Assembly: GCF_002001105.1 (NCBI RefSeq)
Contig: NZ_MUNP01000077.1
Location: forward strand, 1 to 64,000
DNA length: 64,000 bases
Direction of reading: 5' to 3'
Source: Rhodanobacter sp. C06
GTDB lineage: Bacteria; Pseudomonadota; Gammaproteobacteria; Xanthomonadales; Rhodanobacteraceae
The notes below the pieces were generated by a model. The model was not told where the DNA came from. It searched no databases and was given only the letters and a program-made list of their open reading frames with translations. The position numbers and the translations under genes are program-made. Numbering within the stretch: the stretch's first letter is position 1; each line of letters opens with the position of its first letter. Shown here piece by piece: positions 44,199 through 54,119 of this stretch.

Positions 44199-46448
44199 CT
44201 AATGAGCAGGCTGCTGCATGCTTCGTACGGCGAGGGGCGCGAAGATGCCGCCTTGCACCGGACGTGCCTGGAAAGCAACACGAGCAGCGGTGACGGTGTT
44301 GTAGAGATCGCAGAACGGCACGCGGTCGGGTGTGCCATCGGCGTAGGCATAGACGCGATCGATCAACTCCTGCGCCACCGGCTGGTCGGCCAGCCATGCC
44401 GCCGTGAACAGCGCCCAGTCCGACTTGGCATAACTGTGCGGCACCTGCAACGGGAGCCCGAAGGCATTGCATTGCCCTCGATACCAGGCCGCCTGCATGG
44501 CACGGATTTCCGCTGGAATCAGGCCCGTGCCCAGCACGGTGTCCGCAAAGCCGTTGTAGAGCGTCCCCCACGTACCTTGCCCGCCCGCATCGTGATAGGT
44601 CAGGTCCAGGTGCGGGGCTTGCGGATCCTTCGCACGCGCGGCCCAGTACGTGATGTCCTTGCGCGCCCGGTCGCGGTAGTGCGCTGCATCGTCGGCATGG
44701 CCGGCGAGCCCGGCCACCTGCCCCATCGCGGCCAAGGCCACGATGCCTTTCAGCGCCAGGTTGACGCTGTGCGCGATCGAGCCGGCGAAGTCATCCGTCT
44801 GGTTCTGGAAGCCCGGATCAGGCAGGTTCCGTTCCAGGTACTGCGCCCACTTTTCCAGCAGCGGGTAATGGCGGCTGGCGAAGGCCTGTGCATCGGCGCG
44901 CGGCACGCGGCGCAGCCAGGTGGCGATCATGATCAGCATGTCGCCGCTCTCCTCCACCGGCATGTCCTCTTCCTTGCCGTCGTTGTGGCCGGTCGCCTGC
45001 GGGTAGGCGGAGCCGAGGTCGTGCTCGGCATAGGGCTTCGGCCATCCGCCATGCCCGGCATAATCGAGCAGGGGCAGCAGCAGCATGCGCAGATAGTCGG
45101 GATCGAGGTACATCCACACGGGCGAGGCCGGGTAAAGCACGTCCACGGTGGACACGTTGCCGTCGCTGGAAATCTCCTTCAGGAACGCCCACGGCGTACC
45201 GTCCGGCCCCAGCACCAGTTCGGTACCGGCATAGGCTTGTCGCAACGCGAGCACGCATAACCCTTCGTAGCGCTCCCCGCCGAAGGCACGCGCGTCGCGA
45301 CTGATGCGCACATCGAGCGTATCGGCCCGCTGCCGTGCCGCCGCGGCATCGCCATGGAAGAAATCCAGCATCGCCTTCCAGTCACCGAAATGCTTCGTCC
45401 ACAGCGCGCGCAACGGCCGCCCCAGGTAGTTGATGCACTGCTCGCGCACCTGGCCGACCACGAAATCCGCCGCGCTTGCAGCAGCACCGCAATGGCCGAG
45501 ATCGACCGCCAGCGCCAACGCCGGCAGTGCCTTGACCGTGCTGAGCGCTGCCTCGTTGCTGCCGTCGAGCGAACCGTGTCCGGCGAAGCGTGCCCGCAGT
45601 TTCAGTCGGTCGCCCGCCTGCAGGCTGACGCCGTCGCGCGCCGGCGTCGACCACAGCACCCGGCCCCAGGCCGCGAACTCGTGCTGCTCCGCCAGCGGCT
45701 GCGGTTTGGCGAGTGCCAGCGTCCAGGTCCGGGCGGCCGGTGAATCGCCGCGCGCGACCACCAGCTCCTGCGCGGCATCGTCGCCGGCCCAGTCGCCGGT
45801 GATTTCCATGTAGACCTGCACGGTGTGGGATGCGCCATCAGCGCTGCGCGCCGACACGCGCACGTAGCTCATCGGAATCGACTGGCGGCGGTTGTCGCCC
45901 GGCTCCACCGGCGAAAGAAAGTCCACCGCCAGCTCGACGCCGCCGCCTTGCAGGGTGAAGCACGAGCGCGTCGCCGTGACGCGCAACGCGGTCTGTCGCA
46001 TGGCGCGCGGGAAGTCCTCGACCGTGGCCTGCTTGCCGTGGTTGCCGTCGGGAATGGCCTGGACGATCTTGCCGTCGCCCATGAACAGCCAGGCCACGCC
46101 ATCGATGCGGACCAGACCCACCATCCCCGTGGAACTGCCCTGCCAGAACTGCGGCGCATTGCCGGGCAACAGCGTTGCTGGCAGCCAGGTGCTCAGGTAG
46201 GGCTGGCGCACCGCCAGGGGCACGGCCGGCGGACGGATCGGCGTCGCGATGGCGGCCTGCACAGCAAAGCCGGCCCCGGCCGCCACCGGTTCGACGGATG
46301 CCGTACCTGTCTCGGCCTTTGCTTCGGCGGGCAGCAATGCCGAACCGGCGAGTGCCAGGCCGGCGATGCCCGAGAGCCGCAGGACGTTGCGGCGCGAAGG
46401 GTCGACGACGGTGGAAGCATCGGCGGAAGGCGTGCATTTTTTCGACAT
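44199..46448 (-). CDS. Tat-exported glutaminase A-like protein (DUF5127/DUF4965/DUF1793 family)
   Basis: 749 aa; ATG at 46448. Twin-arginine signal SRRNVLRLSGIAGLALAG (R19-R20), cleavage near AEAKA. The central and C-terminal parts match the fungal/bacterial GtaA family: VDVLYPASPVWMYLDPDYLRMLLLPLLDYA, GHNDGKEEDMPVEESGDMLIM, LEKWAQYLERNLPDPGFQNQTDDFAG and NLALKGIVALAAMG. The family includes secreted glutaminases, but many members sit with glycan enzymes and have an all-alpha barrel like GHs, so substrate is open. It is on the same strand as, and upstream of, the TonB receptor and GH92 genes. Confidence 0.85.
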   Translation of the reverse strand: MSKKCTPSADASTVVDPSRRNVLRLSGIAGLALAGSALLPAEAKAETGTASVEPVAAGAGFAVQAAIATPIRPPAVPLAVRQPYLSTWLPATLLPGNAPQFWQGSSTGMVGLVRIDGVAWLFMGDGKIVQAIPDGNHGKQATVEDFPRAMRQTALRVTATRSCFTLQGGGVELAVDFLSPVEPGDNRRQSIPMSYVRVSARSADGASHTVQVYMEITGDWAGDDAAQELVVARGDSPAARTWTLALAKPQPLAEQHEFAAWGRVLWSTPARDGVSLQAGDRLKLRARFAGHGSLDGSNEAALSTVKALPALALAVDLGHCGAAASAADFVVGQVREQCINYLGRPLRALWTKHFGDWKAMLDFFHGDAAAARQRADTLDVRISRDARAFGGERYEGLCVLALRQAYAGTELVLGPDGTPWAFLKEISSDGNVSTVDVLYPASPVWMYLDPDYLRMLLLPLLDYAGHGGWPKPYAEHDLGSAYPQATGHNDGKEEDMPVEESGDMLIMIATWLRRVPRADAQAFASRHYPLLEKWAQYLERNLPDPGFQNQTDDFAGSIAHSVNLALKGIVALAAMGQVAGLAGHADDAAHYRDRARKDITYWAARAKDPQAPHLDLTYHDAGGQGTWGTLYNGFADTVLGTGLIPAEIRAMQAAWYRGQCNAFGLPLQVPHSYAKSDWALFTAAWLADQPVAQELIDRVYAYADGTPDRVPFCDLYNTVTAARVAFQARPVQGGIFAPLAVRSMQQPAH

Positions 46449-46663
46449 GGTGAAACCCTTGGTCAGGTGCGTCGCGATCGGCGAAAGATGCGGGGAATGT
46501 CCCGATGGATTCGGCACATTCCTTGGGACCTTAGGTCCGATCAGGCACAAATGGAAAGCCAAACATGTCCATCGGCACGATCCTGCCAACCCGTTCGCCA
46601 TGCCGCGTGCCCGCTGCGCTTCGCTTAGACTACGCAGCCACTTCCTTGCCCGAGGCACTTGCC

Positions 46664-47488
46664 ATGCGCTTCCACGACACCTTGCAGCGGCGCTGGCGCG
46701 AGCATGGCACGCTGGTCTGCGTGGGCCTCGATCCGGAACCGGCGAAATTCCCCGCGCACCTGCGCGACATGCCCGACGCCGTGTTCGCGTTCTGCGCCGC
46801 CATCGTCGACGCCACCGCCGACCTCGCCTGCGCGTTCAAGCCGCAGATCGCGCACTTCGCGGCGCTGCGCGCGGAAGAGGCGCTGGAGCGGCTGATCGCG
46901 CATATCCACGAGAAACATCCCGGCGTGCCGGTGATCCTCGACGCCAAGCGCGGCGACATCGGCAGCACCGCGCAGCACTACGCCAGCGAGGCGTTCGAAC
47001 GCTACCGCGCCGATGCGGTGACGCTGAACCCCTACCTCGGTCGCGACTCGGCGCAACCCTTCCTCGACCGCGCCGACAAGGGCGTGGTCCTGCTCTGCCG
47101 CACCTCCAACCCCGGCGGCGCGGACTTCCAGGCGCTGGACTGCGGTGGCGTTCCACTCTACCTGCGCGTGGCCGAAACCATCGCGCGCGAATGGAACGCC
47201 CACGGCAACTGCGCCCTGGTCACCGGCGCCACCTGGCCGGAGGAACTGGGCCAGGTGCGCGACGTGGTGGGCGGCATGCCGCTGCTGGTGCCCGGCATCG
47301 GCGCCCAGGGCGGCGACGTGGCCGCCGTGCTCAGGCACGGGCTCACCGCCGATGGCACCGGCCTGATGATCAGCTCCTCGCGCGCCATCCTCTACGCCGG
47401 CAGCGGCGAGGATTTCGCGCAGGCCGCGCGTGCCGCCGCAATGGAACTGCGCGACACCATCAACAAGCATCGTACCTACGCGGCCTGA
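46664..47488 (+). CDS. pyrF: Orotidine 5'-phosphate decarboxylase, type 2
   Basis: 274 aa, longer than the ~230-aa type 1 enzyme. N-terminus [25 protein letters not shown], catalytic [22 protein letters not shown] and [11 protein letters not shown]. It decarboxylates OMP to UMP. The ATG at 46664 is chosen because upstream codons are not conserved in character. Confidence 0.95.
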   Translation: MRFHDTLQRRWREHGTLVCVGLDPEPAKFPAHLRDMPDAVFAFCAAIVDATADLACAFKPQIAHFAALRAEEALERLIAHIHEKHPGVPVILDAKRGDIGSTAQHYASEAFERYRADAVTLNPYLGRDSAQPFLDRADKGVVLLCRTSNPGGADFQALDCGGVPLYLRVAETIAREWNAHGNCALVTGATWPEELGQVRDVVGGMPLLVPGIGAQGGDVAAVLRHGLTADGTGLMISSSRAILYAGSGEDFAQAARAAAMELRDTINKHRTYAA

Positions 47489-47496
47489 TTCCGCTT

Positions 47497-47574
47497 GCAG
47501 GAGCGCACCCTGTGCGCGAAAGCTTTTCGCCCTGATCGAAGGCCAAGGCCATCGCGCACAAGATGCGCTCCTAC
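47497..47574. repeat. Class B REP-like repeat
   Basis: CAGGAGCGCACCCTGTGCGC ... GCGCACAAGATGCGCTCCTAC. It lies between pyrF and the tRNA methyltransferase gene. Confidence 0.88.
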
Positions 47575-47597
47575 AAACATGCTGGACGCATCCAGAC

Positions 47598-48110
47598 ATG
47601 CCCGACACCCAGCTCGACCACCACGCGCACCGCCCGGCGACAGGCAGGTATCCGCTCTGCCTGCTTGCGCAGAACGTGCGGCGGCCGGCGAACGTGGGCA
47701 GCCTGTTCCGCCTCGCGGATGCGTTGGGCGTGGAAAAGCTCTTCCTCGCCGGCACGACCTGCACGCCGCCGCATCCCAAGCTGCACACCGCCGCGCGCCA
47801 CACCGAGCAGCACGTGCCTTGGGAGTACGCCAGCGATCCCCTGCCCGTGGTGGCCGCGCTGAAGGCCGTCGGCTACCGCATCATCGGCCTCGAACTCAGC
47901 TCGGCCAGCATCGCATTGGAGCAACTGCGGATTGCTCCGGGCGACCGGATCTGCCTGGTGCTCGGCAACGAGAGCGTCGGCATCTGCCAGGCCCTGCTCG
48001 ACGCCACGGACGCCACCGTGCATATCCCGATGCGGGGCCACAATTCGTCGATGAATGTCGCCAACGCCTGCGCCATCGCCACTTACGTGATCACGCAGAA
48101 GTTGGGATGA
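47598..48110 (+). CDS. TrmH/SpoU (SPOUT) family RNA 2'-O-methyltransferase
   Basis: 170 aa. SPOUT motif 1 QNVRRPANVGSLFRLADALG, motif 2 ICLVLGNESVGICQALLDATD and motif 3 VHIPMRGHNSSMNVANACAIATYVI are intact; the SAM-binding trefoil knot is at the C-terminus. Short length without an extra N-domain resembles TrmL, which methylates position 34 of tRNA-Leu, but the exact target cannot be assigned. Confidence 0.87.
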   Translation: MPDTQLDHHAHRPATGRYPLCLLAQNVRRPANVGSLFRLADALGVEKLFLAGTTCTPPHPKLHTAARHTEQHVPWEYASDPLPVVAALKAVGYRIIGLELSSASIALEQLRIAPGDRICLVLGNESVGICQALLDATDATVHIPMRGHNSSMNVANACAIATYVITQKLG

Positions 48111-48181
48111 TCCCCGGGCGGGGCATCGGGCCTCGCCGCCCGCACCCTGCATCGGGCAGGCAGCGGCATGGAGATCCGCTC

Positions 48182-48598
48182 ATGCGCAGCAATCGATCCA
48201 TCCCGAACGCCACCATCATCCCCGTGCTCGGCTACGCCGATGTGCCTGCGGCGGCCGACTGGCTGTGCCGGGCATTCGGGTTCCGCCCACGGCTGCGCAT
48301 CGGCGACCACCGCGTCCAGCTCGCCTACGGCGACGGCGCGGTAGTGGCCAGCGATGCCGGTCCGGAAAACGGCGAACATTTGCCGCGGCAGTCCGTGATG
48401 GTGCGGGTGGACGACGCCGATGCGCACCATGCGCAGGCCCTCGCGGCAGGAGCCCGCATCGTCAGCGAGCCGGCCAGTTGGCCCTACGGCGAGCGCCAGT
48501 ATTCGGCGATGGATCCCGGCGGCCACCTGTGGACGTTCACGCAGACCGTCGCCGATGCGGATCCCGCCAGCTGGGGCGGCGAGCTGGTCGAACCCTGA
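48182..48598 (+). CDS. VOC (glyoxalase/bleomycin-resistance fold) family protein
   Basis: 138 aa. Pattern [42 protein letters not shown] and a C-terminal [17 protein letters not shown], typical of VOC proteins. Glu residues at the ends of strands could bind metal. Function unknown; it lies just upstream of valS. Confidence 0.85.
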   Translation: MRSNRSIPNATIIPVLGYADVPAAADWLCRAFGFRPRLRIGDHRVQLAYGDGAVVASDAGPENGEHLPRQSVMVRVDDADAHHAQALAAGARIVSEPASWPYGERQYSAMDPGGHLWTFTQTVADADPASWGGELVEP

Positions 48599-48728
48599 GC
48601 CGCCCGTGGCCGCCCGGCAGCGGGGCTGCCGGGGGCGCCCGCGTTTTGTCAGCCCTGCCCCTGCCGTACAATTCCAAGCTTTGACGCCAGATCCCGCACC
48701 CGACCGGTGCGCGCCATCGCGAGCCCCC

Positions 48729-51560
48729 ATGGAAAAGAGTTTCGAACCCGCCCAGATCGAGTCGACGTGGTACGCCCGCTGGGAAGCCAGCGACGCGTTC
48801 AAGCCCACGGGCTCGGGCGAGCCCTACTGCATCCTGCTGCCGCCGCCGAACGTCACCGGCACGCTGCACATGGGCCATGCCTTCCAGCAGACCGTGATGG
48901 ACATGCTGGTGCGCTACCAGCGCATGCGCGGCATGAACGTGCTGTGGCAGGTGGGCACCGATCATGCGGGCATCGCCACCCAGAAGATCGTGGAGAACCA
49001 GCTCGCCGCCGAGGGCAAGACCCGCCACGACCTGGGCCGCGAACCGTTCGTGGAGCGCGTGTGGCAGTGGAAGGAGGAGTCCGGCTCCACCATCACGAAC
49101 CAGATGCGCCGCATCGGCGCCGCCGCCGACTGGTCGCGCGAGCGCTTCACCATGGACGAAGGCCTGTCCGCCGCGGTGCGCAAGGTGTTCGTGGAGTGGT
49201 ACCGCGCCGGCCTGATCTACCGCGGCAACCGGCTGGTGAACTGGGATCCGGTGCTGGGCACCGCCGTGTCCGACCTCGAAGTGAACAACGTCGAGCGCGA
49301 TGGGCACATGTGGTCGATCCGCTATCCGGTTGCCGGCAGCGACGAATCGCTGGTGGTCGCCACCACCCGTCCGGAAACCATGCTGGGCGACGTGGCCGTG
49401 GCCGTGCACCCGGAGGACGAGCGCTACGCCCACCTGGTCGGCAAGACGCTCACCCTGCCGCTCAGCGGCCGGCAGATCCCGGTGATCGCCGACGACTATG
49501 TGGACCGCGAGTTCGGCACCGGCTGCGTGAAGATCACCCCGGCGCACGACTTCAACGATTACGCCATCGGCGTGCGCCACAAGCTGCCGCCGATCACCAT
49601 CTTCACGCTGGACGCCAAGGTCAACGACAACGCGCCCGAGACCTATCGCGGGCTGGATCGCTACGACGCCCGCAAGCGCGTGTTGGCCGACCTGGAAGCC
49701 GCCGGCCTGCTGGTCGAGACCAAGTCGCACAAGCTGCAGGTGCCGGTGAGCCAGCGTTCGGACGCGGTGATCGAACCGATGCTCACCGACCAGTGGTTCG
49801 TCGATCTCACCTCGGACGTCCAGACGGATGGCCGTCCGGGCGGCCGCAAGGCGATCACCGAACCCGCGCTCGATGCCGTGCGCTCGGGCGAGATCAAGTT
49901 CGTGCCGGAGAACTGGAGCACCACCTACACGCAGTGGCTGGACAACATCCAGGACTGGTGCATCAGCCGCCAGCTGTGGTGGGGCCATCGCATCCCGGCG
50001 TGGTACGACGACGCCGGCAACATCTTCGTGGGCGAGGACGAGGCCGACGCGCGCGCGCATGCGCAGGTCGCGCCGGCGGGCGCGCTGAAGCAGGACGAGG
50101 ACGTGCTGGACACCTGGTTCAGCTCCGCGCTGTGGCCGTTCTCCACCTTGGGCTGGCCGCTGGATGGCCCGGTGAAGGACGCAAACGGCAACGTCGTCGC
50201 CGACTGGTCGCACGACCGCATCTACCTGCCCAGCGCCGTGCTGGTCACCGGCTTCGACATCATCTTCTTCTGGGTCGCCCGCATGGTGATGGCGACCAAA
50301 TACTTCACCGGCCAGGTGCCGTTCCGCGAGGTCTACATCAACGCCATCGTGCGCGATGCCGAAGGCCAGAAGATGTCCAAGTCCAAGGGCAACACCCTGG
50401 ACCCGCTGGATCTGATCGACGGCATCGAGCTGGAACCGCTGGTGGCGAAGTCCACCAAATCGCTGCTGATACCGCAGGTGCGCGAGAAGGTGGAGAAGCG
50501 CATCCGCAAGGAATACCCCGACGGCATCAAGCCGATCGGCACCGACGCGCTGCGCTTCACCTTCGCCGCGCTGGCCAGCTACAGCCGCACCATCAACTTC
50601 GACCTGAAGCGCGCCGAGGGCTACAAGGCGTTCTGCAACAAGCTGTGGAATGCGGCGCGCTTCGTGCTGATGAATCTGCCCGAAGGACAGGCTCCCACCC
50701 CTGCCGGCACACCGGCGACCGAGGCTGAGCGGTGGATCTTGACCCGCCTCGGCCAGACGCTGGCCGAAGTCGAACAGCACTTCGTTTCGTACCGCTTCGA
50801 TCATCTGGCGCAAGCGCTGTACGAGTTCGTGTGGAACGAGTACTGCGACTGGTTCCTTGAGCTGTCGAAGCCGGCACTCAACGGCGAAGACGCGGCCGCC
50901 GCGGCGTCCACGCGGCACACGCTGCTGGTGGTGCTGGAAGCCGTGCTGCGTGCGCTGCACCCGGTGATTCCGTTCATCACCGAAGAAATCTTCCAGGAAG
51001 TGGCGCCACGTCTCGGCGTGGCCGAATCCAGCGTGTATGCGCGCCCCTACCCGCACGCCGCAGACTTCGCCTCCGACGACGCGGCAACCGCCGAGATCGA
51101 ATGGTTCAAGGCGGTGCTGTCGGGTATCCGCAGGATCCGTTCGGAGATGAACATCGCGCCGGGCAAGACCATTCCGCTGTTGCTCGCCGGCGGCGAGGCC
51201 ACGGATCGCGCCCGCGCCGCGAAGTTCGCCGCGCAGATCGCCTTCCTCGCCCGCACCGAGGCACCGCAATGGATAGCCCCTGGCGCCGCGGAACCGGCCG
51301 CCGCGGCCGCCGTGGTGGGCTCGCTGCGCGTGCTGATTCCGCTGGCCGGGCTGATCGACCTCGGCGCCGAACAGGCGCGCCTCGCCAAGGAAATCGCCCG
51401 CGTCGAAGGCGAGATCAAAAAGTGCGAGGGCAAGCTCGGCAACGCGAACTTCGTGGCCAATGCCCCCGCGGAAGTGGTGGCACAGGAACGGCAGCGCATC
51501 GTGGACTGGAATACCCAGCTTGCAGCGATGCGCGAGCAGGCGGGAAAGCTGGAAGGCTGA
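48729..51560 (+). CDS. valS: Valyl-tRNA synthetase
   Basis: 943 aa class Ia synthetase. HIGH box as [20 protein letters not shown] box as [10 protein letters not shown], editing (CP1) domain with [19 protein letters not shown] and [26 protein letters not shown], anticodon domain and a C-terminal coiled coil ([20 protein letters not shown]). Start ATG 48729 ([19 protein letters not shown]). Confidence 0.97.
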   Translation: MEKSFEPAQIESTWYARWEASDAFKPTGSGEPYCILLPPPNVTGTLHMGHAFQQTVMDMLVRYQRMRGMNVLWQVGTDHAGIATQKIVENQLAAEGKTRHDLGREPFVERVWQWKEESGSTITNQMRRIGAAADWSRERFTMDEGLSAAVRKVFVEWYRAGLIYRGNRLVNWDPVLGTAVSDLEVNNVERDGHMWSIRYPVAGSDESLVVATTRPETMLGDVAVAVHPEDERYAHLVGKTLTLPLSGRQIPVIADDYVDREFGTGCVKITPAHDFNDYAIGVRHKLPPITIFTLDAKVNDNAPETYRGLDRYDARKRVLADLEAAGLLVETKSHKLQVPVSQRSDAVIEPMLTDQWFVDLTSDVQTDGRPGGRKAITEPALDAVRSGEIKFVPENWSTTYTQWLDNIQDWCISRQLWWGHRIPAWYDDAGNIFVGEDEADARAHAQVAPAGALKQDEDVLDTWFSSALWPFSTLGWPLDGPVKDANGNVVADWSHDRIYLPSAVLVTGFDIIFFWVARMVMATKYFTGQVPFREVYINAIVRDAEGQKMSKSKGNTLDPLDLIDGIELEPLVAKSTKSLLIPQVREKVEKRIRKEYPDGIKPIGTDALRFTFAALASYSRTINFDLKRAEGYKAFCNKLWNAARFVLMNLPEGQAPTPAGTPATEAERWILTRLGQTLAEVEQHFVSYRFDHLAQALYEFVWNEYCDWFLELSKPALNGEDAAAAASTRHTLLVVLEAVLRALHPVIPFITEEIFQEVAPRLGVAESSVYARPYPHAADFASDDAATAEIEWFKAVLSGIRRIRSEMNIAPGKTIPLLLAGGEATDRARAAKFAAQIAFLARTEAPQWIAPGAAEPAAAAAVVGSLRVLIPLAGLIDLGAEQARLAKEIARVEGEIKKCEGKLGNANFVANAPAEVVAQERQRIVDWNTQLAAMREQAGKLEG

Positions 51561-51568
51561 GCAACTTG

Positions 51569-51610
51569 CTCCCCTCCCCCGCTTGCGGGGGAGGAGTTGG
51601 GGGAGGGGTG
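51569..51610. repeat. Class A palindromic repeat with right arm
   Basis: Hairpin CTCCCCTCCCCCGC / GCGGGGGAGGAG plus arm TTGGGGGAGGGG. It lies between the convergent valS and rimI ends. Confidence 0.75.
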
Positions 51611-51640
51611 CTTGGCAGGAAGAGCCAGAGCGTCCTTTAC

Positions 51641-52123
51641 CTATTTCTCAATATCGCTTCCAGCGATATTGAGGGCCATCACGATCGCATCCTCGCGCCC
51701 ATCCTTCGCCGGGTAATAGCGCGGCCTGCGGCCGATCTCGCGAAAGCCCACCGACTCGTACAGCGCCTTGGCCAGCGGATTCGACGGCCGCACTTCGAGG
51801 AACACGCGCTGCGCGCCGCTCCAGCGCGCTACGTCCAGCAAGCGACCCAGCAGGTGCCGCCCCAGGCCCTGGCCACGGTACGCGGGGGCGATGCAGATGT
51901 TGAGCACGTGTGCCTCGCCCGCGCCCACCGACAACACGCCGTAGCCGGCGACATCGTCGTCGATGCACAGCACCCAGCACGGATGACCCGCCTTGAGGCA
52001 GTCGGCGAAGATGCCGCGCGTCCACGGGAAGTCATAGGAGGCCTGCTCCACCGCCGCGACCTCGTCAAGGTCGTCCATGCGCATCAGGCGCATGTGGCTG
52101 GCCGGCCGGGCGACCGCGACCAT
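51641..52123 (-). CDS. rimI: Ribosomal protein S18 alanine N-acetyltransferase
   Basis: 160 aa GNAT protein: MRLMRMDDLDEVAAVEQASYDFPWTRGIFADCL, acetyl-CoA loop IAPAYRGQGLGRHLLGRLL, and FLEVRPSNPLAKALYESVGFREIGRRPRYYP, characteristic of RimI. ATG at 52123, 5 bp after holD. The final codons lie in a perfect 11-bp inverted repeat (51647-51673). Confidence 0.93.
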   Translation of the reverse strand: MVAVARPASHMRLMRMDDLDEVAAVEQASYDFPWTRGIFADCLKAGHPCWVLCIDDDVAGYGVLSVGAGEAHVLNICIAPAYRGQGLGRHLLGRLLDVARWSGAQRVFLEVRPSNPLAKALYESVGFREIGRRPRYYPAKDGREDAIVMALNIAGSDIEK

Positions 52124-52128
52124 GGCGC

Positions 52129-52620
52129 TCAGTGCCCCGTCGTGGCCAGGCTGCGGCGCAGGGTGCGCAGGGCGATCCACAACCGCCGCTTGGCGGCCGC
52201 GTCGCCCAGCAGGAGGCCTGGCTCGTCCACCAGCACGATCTGCGCCTGCGCGGTCGCCTGCATCGGCAGGCTGCGACCCAGCGCATGCGCCTGCGCCTCG
52301 CCGCAGGCCAGGTAGGCGCGCGCCTGCGGCACGGCGATCTCCGCTTCACCGGGCTGCACCCGCACGCGTCCGGCGCGCGCCAGGGCGGCGCCGGCGGAGT
52401 TCAGGGCACGGCCCAGCAGATCCAGCTCGCGCGTGCCGCACGTCGCCGGCAACAGCACCACGCAATCGGCATTGGCGCTGGCCGGCGACGGCTCGTCGTC
52501 CAGCGACGGCATCACGCCGTCCGCCCCCACCTGCCGACGCAACCATGGCGTCAGGCCCAGCGCACGCAGCACGCGGGCACGGTGCGAGGCACCGGCGGGC
52601 GCGACAGCCTGCGCGTTCAC
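52129..52620 (-). CDS. holD: DNA polymerase III psi subunit-like protein (HolD)
   Basis: 163 aa. Start is GTG at 52620, overlapping the pssA stop as GTGA. N-terminus RARVLRALGLTPWLRR matches the psi motif (E. coli reads LQQLGITQWSLRR), which binds SSB/clamp-loader partners; the middle is a small alpha/beta domain and the tail KRRLWIALRTLRR matches the psi C-terminal helix. Location directly before rimI repeats the E. coli holD-rimI order. Sequence similarity is low, as is usual for psi. Confidence 0.72.
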   Translation of the reverse strand: MNAQAVAPAGASHRARVLRALGLTPWLRRQVGADGVMPSLDDEPSPASANADCVVLLPATCGTRELDLLGRALNSAGAALARAGRVRVQPGEAEIAVPQARAYLACGEAQAHALGRSLPMQATAQAQIVLVDEPGLLLGDAAAKRRLWIALRTLRRSLATTGH

Positions 52621-53402
52621 GCCACACCCCCGCGCCGTCCACGACGGCGGTGCGCAGCCAGCCCCCACAGGGTCAGCACCGGGCCGGACAGCAGGTAGAC
52701 CGTGAAACCGGCCAGCAACACGCGCGGCGGATCGAGGTAGAGCAGCACGAGGATCAGCAGTGCCGCCACGATCCACACGAAAGGCACGAGCTGGCGGTCG
52801 CCCAGCGGCAGCGACTTGAAGCTGAAATAGCGGAAGCGGCTGACCATCAGCAGGCCGGTGATCGCCGCGATCCACGGCGTGATGAAGCACAGCTCGGCAC
52901 CGGTGACATCCGACTTGTCCATGCTCCACACGAAGGACATGCACACCGCCGCCGCGGCCGGACTGGCCAGGCCCTGGAAATAGCGCTTGTCCGCCACGCC
53001 CACCTGGGTGTTGAAGCGCGCCAGCCGCAGCGCGGCGCAGGCGGCGTAGATGAAGGCCGCAGCCCAGCCCAGCTTGCCCCACAGCGGGCCGAAGTCGCGC
53101 AACGTGGACAGCGACCACGTGTACATCACCAGTGCCGGCGCCAGGCCGAAGCTGACCAGGTCGGACAACGAGTCGTACTGCACGCCGAATTCGCTCTGGG
53201 TGCCGGTAAGCCGCGCCACGCGGCCATCCATGCCGTCCAGCAGCGCTGCGATGAACACCGCCACCGCCGCGTCACCATAACGGCCGCCGATGCTGGCGAC
53301 GATCGCGTAGAAACCGGCCGCCATCGCCCCGGTGGTGAACAGGTTCGGCAGCAGGTAGATGCCGCGATGCCGGGGCGGGCGCACGGGCAGGAAGTCGCTC
53401 AT
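52617..53402 (-). CDS. pssA: CDP-diacylglycerol-serine O-phosphatidyltransferase
   Basis: 261 aa with about eight membrane helices. The CDP-alcohol phosphotransferase motif D-G-x2-A-R-x8-G-x3-D-x3-D is intact (DGRVARLTGTQSEFGVQYD then SLSD). It makes phosphatidylserine, the precursor of phosphatidylethanolamine. Start ATG 53402; N-terminal RHRGIYLLPNLFTTGAM is typical. Co-translated with holD. Confidence 0.95.
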   Translation of the reverse strand: MSDFLPVRPPRHRGIYLLPNLFTTGAMAAGFYAIVASIGGRYGDAAVAVFIAALLDGMDGRVARLTGTQSEFGVQYDSLSDLVSFGLAPALVMYTWSLSTLRDFGPLWGKLGWAAAFIYAACAALRLARFNTQVGVADKRYFQGLASPAAAAVCMSFVWSMDKSDVTGAELCFITPWIAAITGLLMVSRFRYFSFKSLPLGDRQLVPFVWIVAALLILVLLYLDPPRVLLAGFTVYLLSGPVLTLWGLAAHRRRGRRGGVA

Positions 53403-53534
53403 GGATCAATCCGTGACGGGATAGACCCAGTGTAAACCATCACCCGCTTGTGTCCGGACGACGCGGGCGGTTAACTAATGCGATGCACCGGGGTGGGGAG
53501 CCCCGGCCATTTCCGCGTTGCCCTGGAGAATTCC

Positions 53535-53966
53535 ATGTCCCGCTCGCTGATCGTCGTGGCGCTGCTGCTGGTCGCCCCGCTGGCCGTCGCCCAACAAATC
53601 TACAAGTGGACGGACGCCAAGGGCACGGTGCACTACTCGCAATCGGCGCCGCCCGAGGGCACCCGTTTCCAGCAGGTGAAGCTGGCCGGCGGCGTGGAGT
53701 CCCCTGCCAGCCCGGCCGCGCAACCGGCCGCCGAAACCGCGCCGGCGCCCGCCAGCGCACCGGCCCCGGCAGGCCCGGTGGCCGACACCCCGGACAACCG
53801 CGCCAAGCTGTGCGCCACGCTGAAATCCAACCTCGCCACCCTGCAGGGCAGCGGCCCGGTGGTGATGCAAGAGAACGGCAAGCCCGCGTTGCTGGACGAC
53901 ACCCAGCGCAAGCAGCAGGTCGAAAGCGCCCAAGCGCAATACGAACAGTATTGCGCGGGAAAATAA
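53535..53966 (+). CDS. Secreted DUF4124 domain protein
   Basis: 143 aa; ATG 53535 with GGAGA upstream. Signal peptide SLIVVALLLVAPLAVAQ, then the DUF4124 domain QIYKWTDAKGTVHYSQSAPPEGTRFQQVKL, an Ala/Pro-rich linker (about residues 58-92), and a charged C-terminal helix with two Cys. Periplasmic; function unknown. Confidence 0.9.
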   Translation: MSRSLIVVALLLVAPLAVAQQIYKWTDAKGTVHYSQSAPPEGTRFQQVKLAGGVESPASPAAQPAAETAPAPASAPAPAGPVADTPDNRAKLCATLKSNLATLQGSGPVVMQENGKPALLDDTQRKQQVESAQAQYEQYCAGK

Positions 53967-54054
53967 CAGGGCGTTTCGAGGCTGTAGCTCGTTTCGCGCA
54001 AGAACAGCTTCAGTCGTTAGCTTGACGACCAGAGCCAGAGCAAGCCATGCCTCT

Positions 54055-54078
54055 GCGGAACCGTCGAGACGGTTCCGC
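54055..54078. other. 24-bp perfect inverted repeat upstream of proS
   Basis: GCGGAACCGTC-GA-GACGGTTCCGC. It lies just upstream of the proS -10 and overlaps the expected -35 position; it could be an operator or the 3' hairpin of the DUF4124 gene. No T-tract follows. Confidence 0.5.
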
Positions 54079-54083
54079 GCGGC

Positions 54084-54089
54084 TATAAT
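54084..54089 (+). promoter_or_regulatory. Probable -10 element of proS
   Basis: Perfect TATAAT 30 bp upstream of the proS ATG. No good -35 hexamer is seen 16-18 bp upstream, where the inverted repeat lies. Confidence 0.5.
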
Positions 54090-54119
54090 CCGGCTTCTTT
54101 CAGTCCGGAATCGCCCTGC

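Noticed and set aside
48537-51269. Long minus-strand frame opposite valS
   Set aside because: Antisense shadow; valS has intact HIGH and KMSKS boxes.
51647-51673. Perfect 11-bp inverted repeat at the rimI 3' end as a terminator
   Set aside because: It is inside the coding end and is followed by AAATAGGTAAAG rather than a T-run on the minus strand; kept only as a note.
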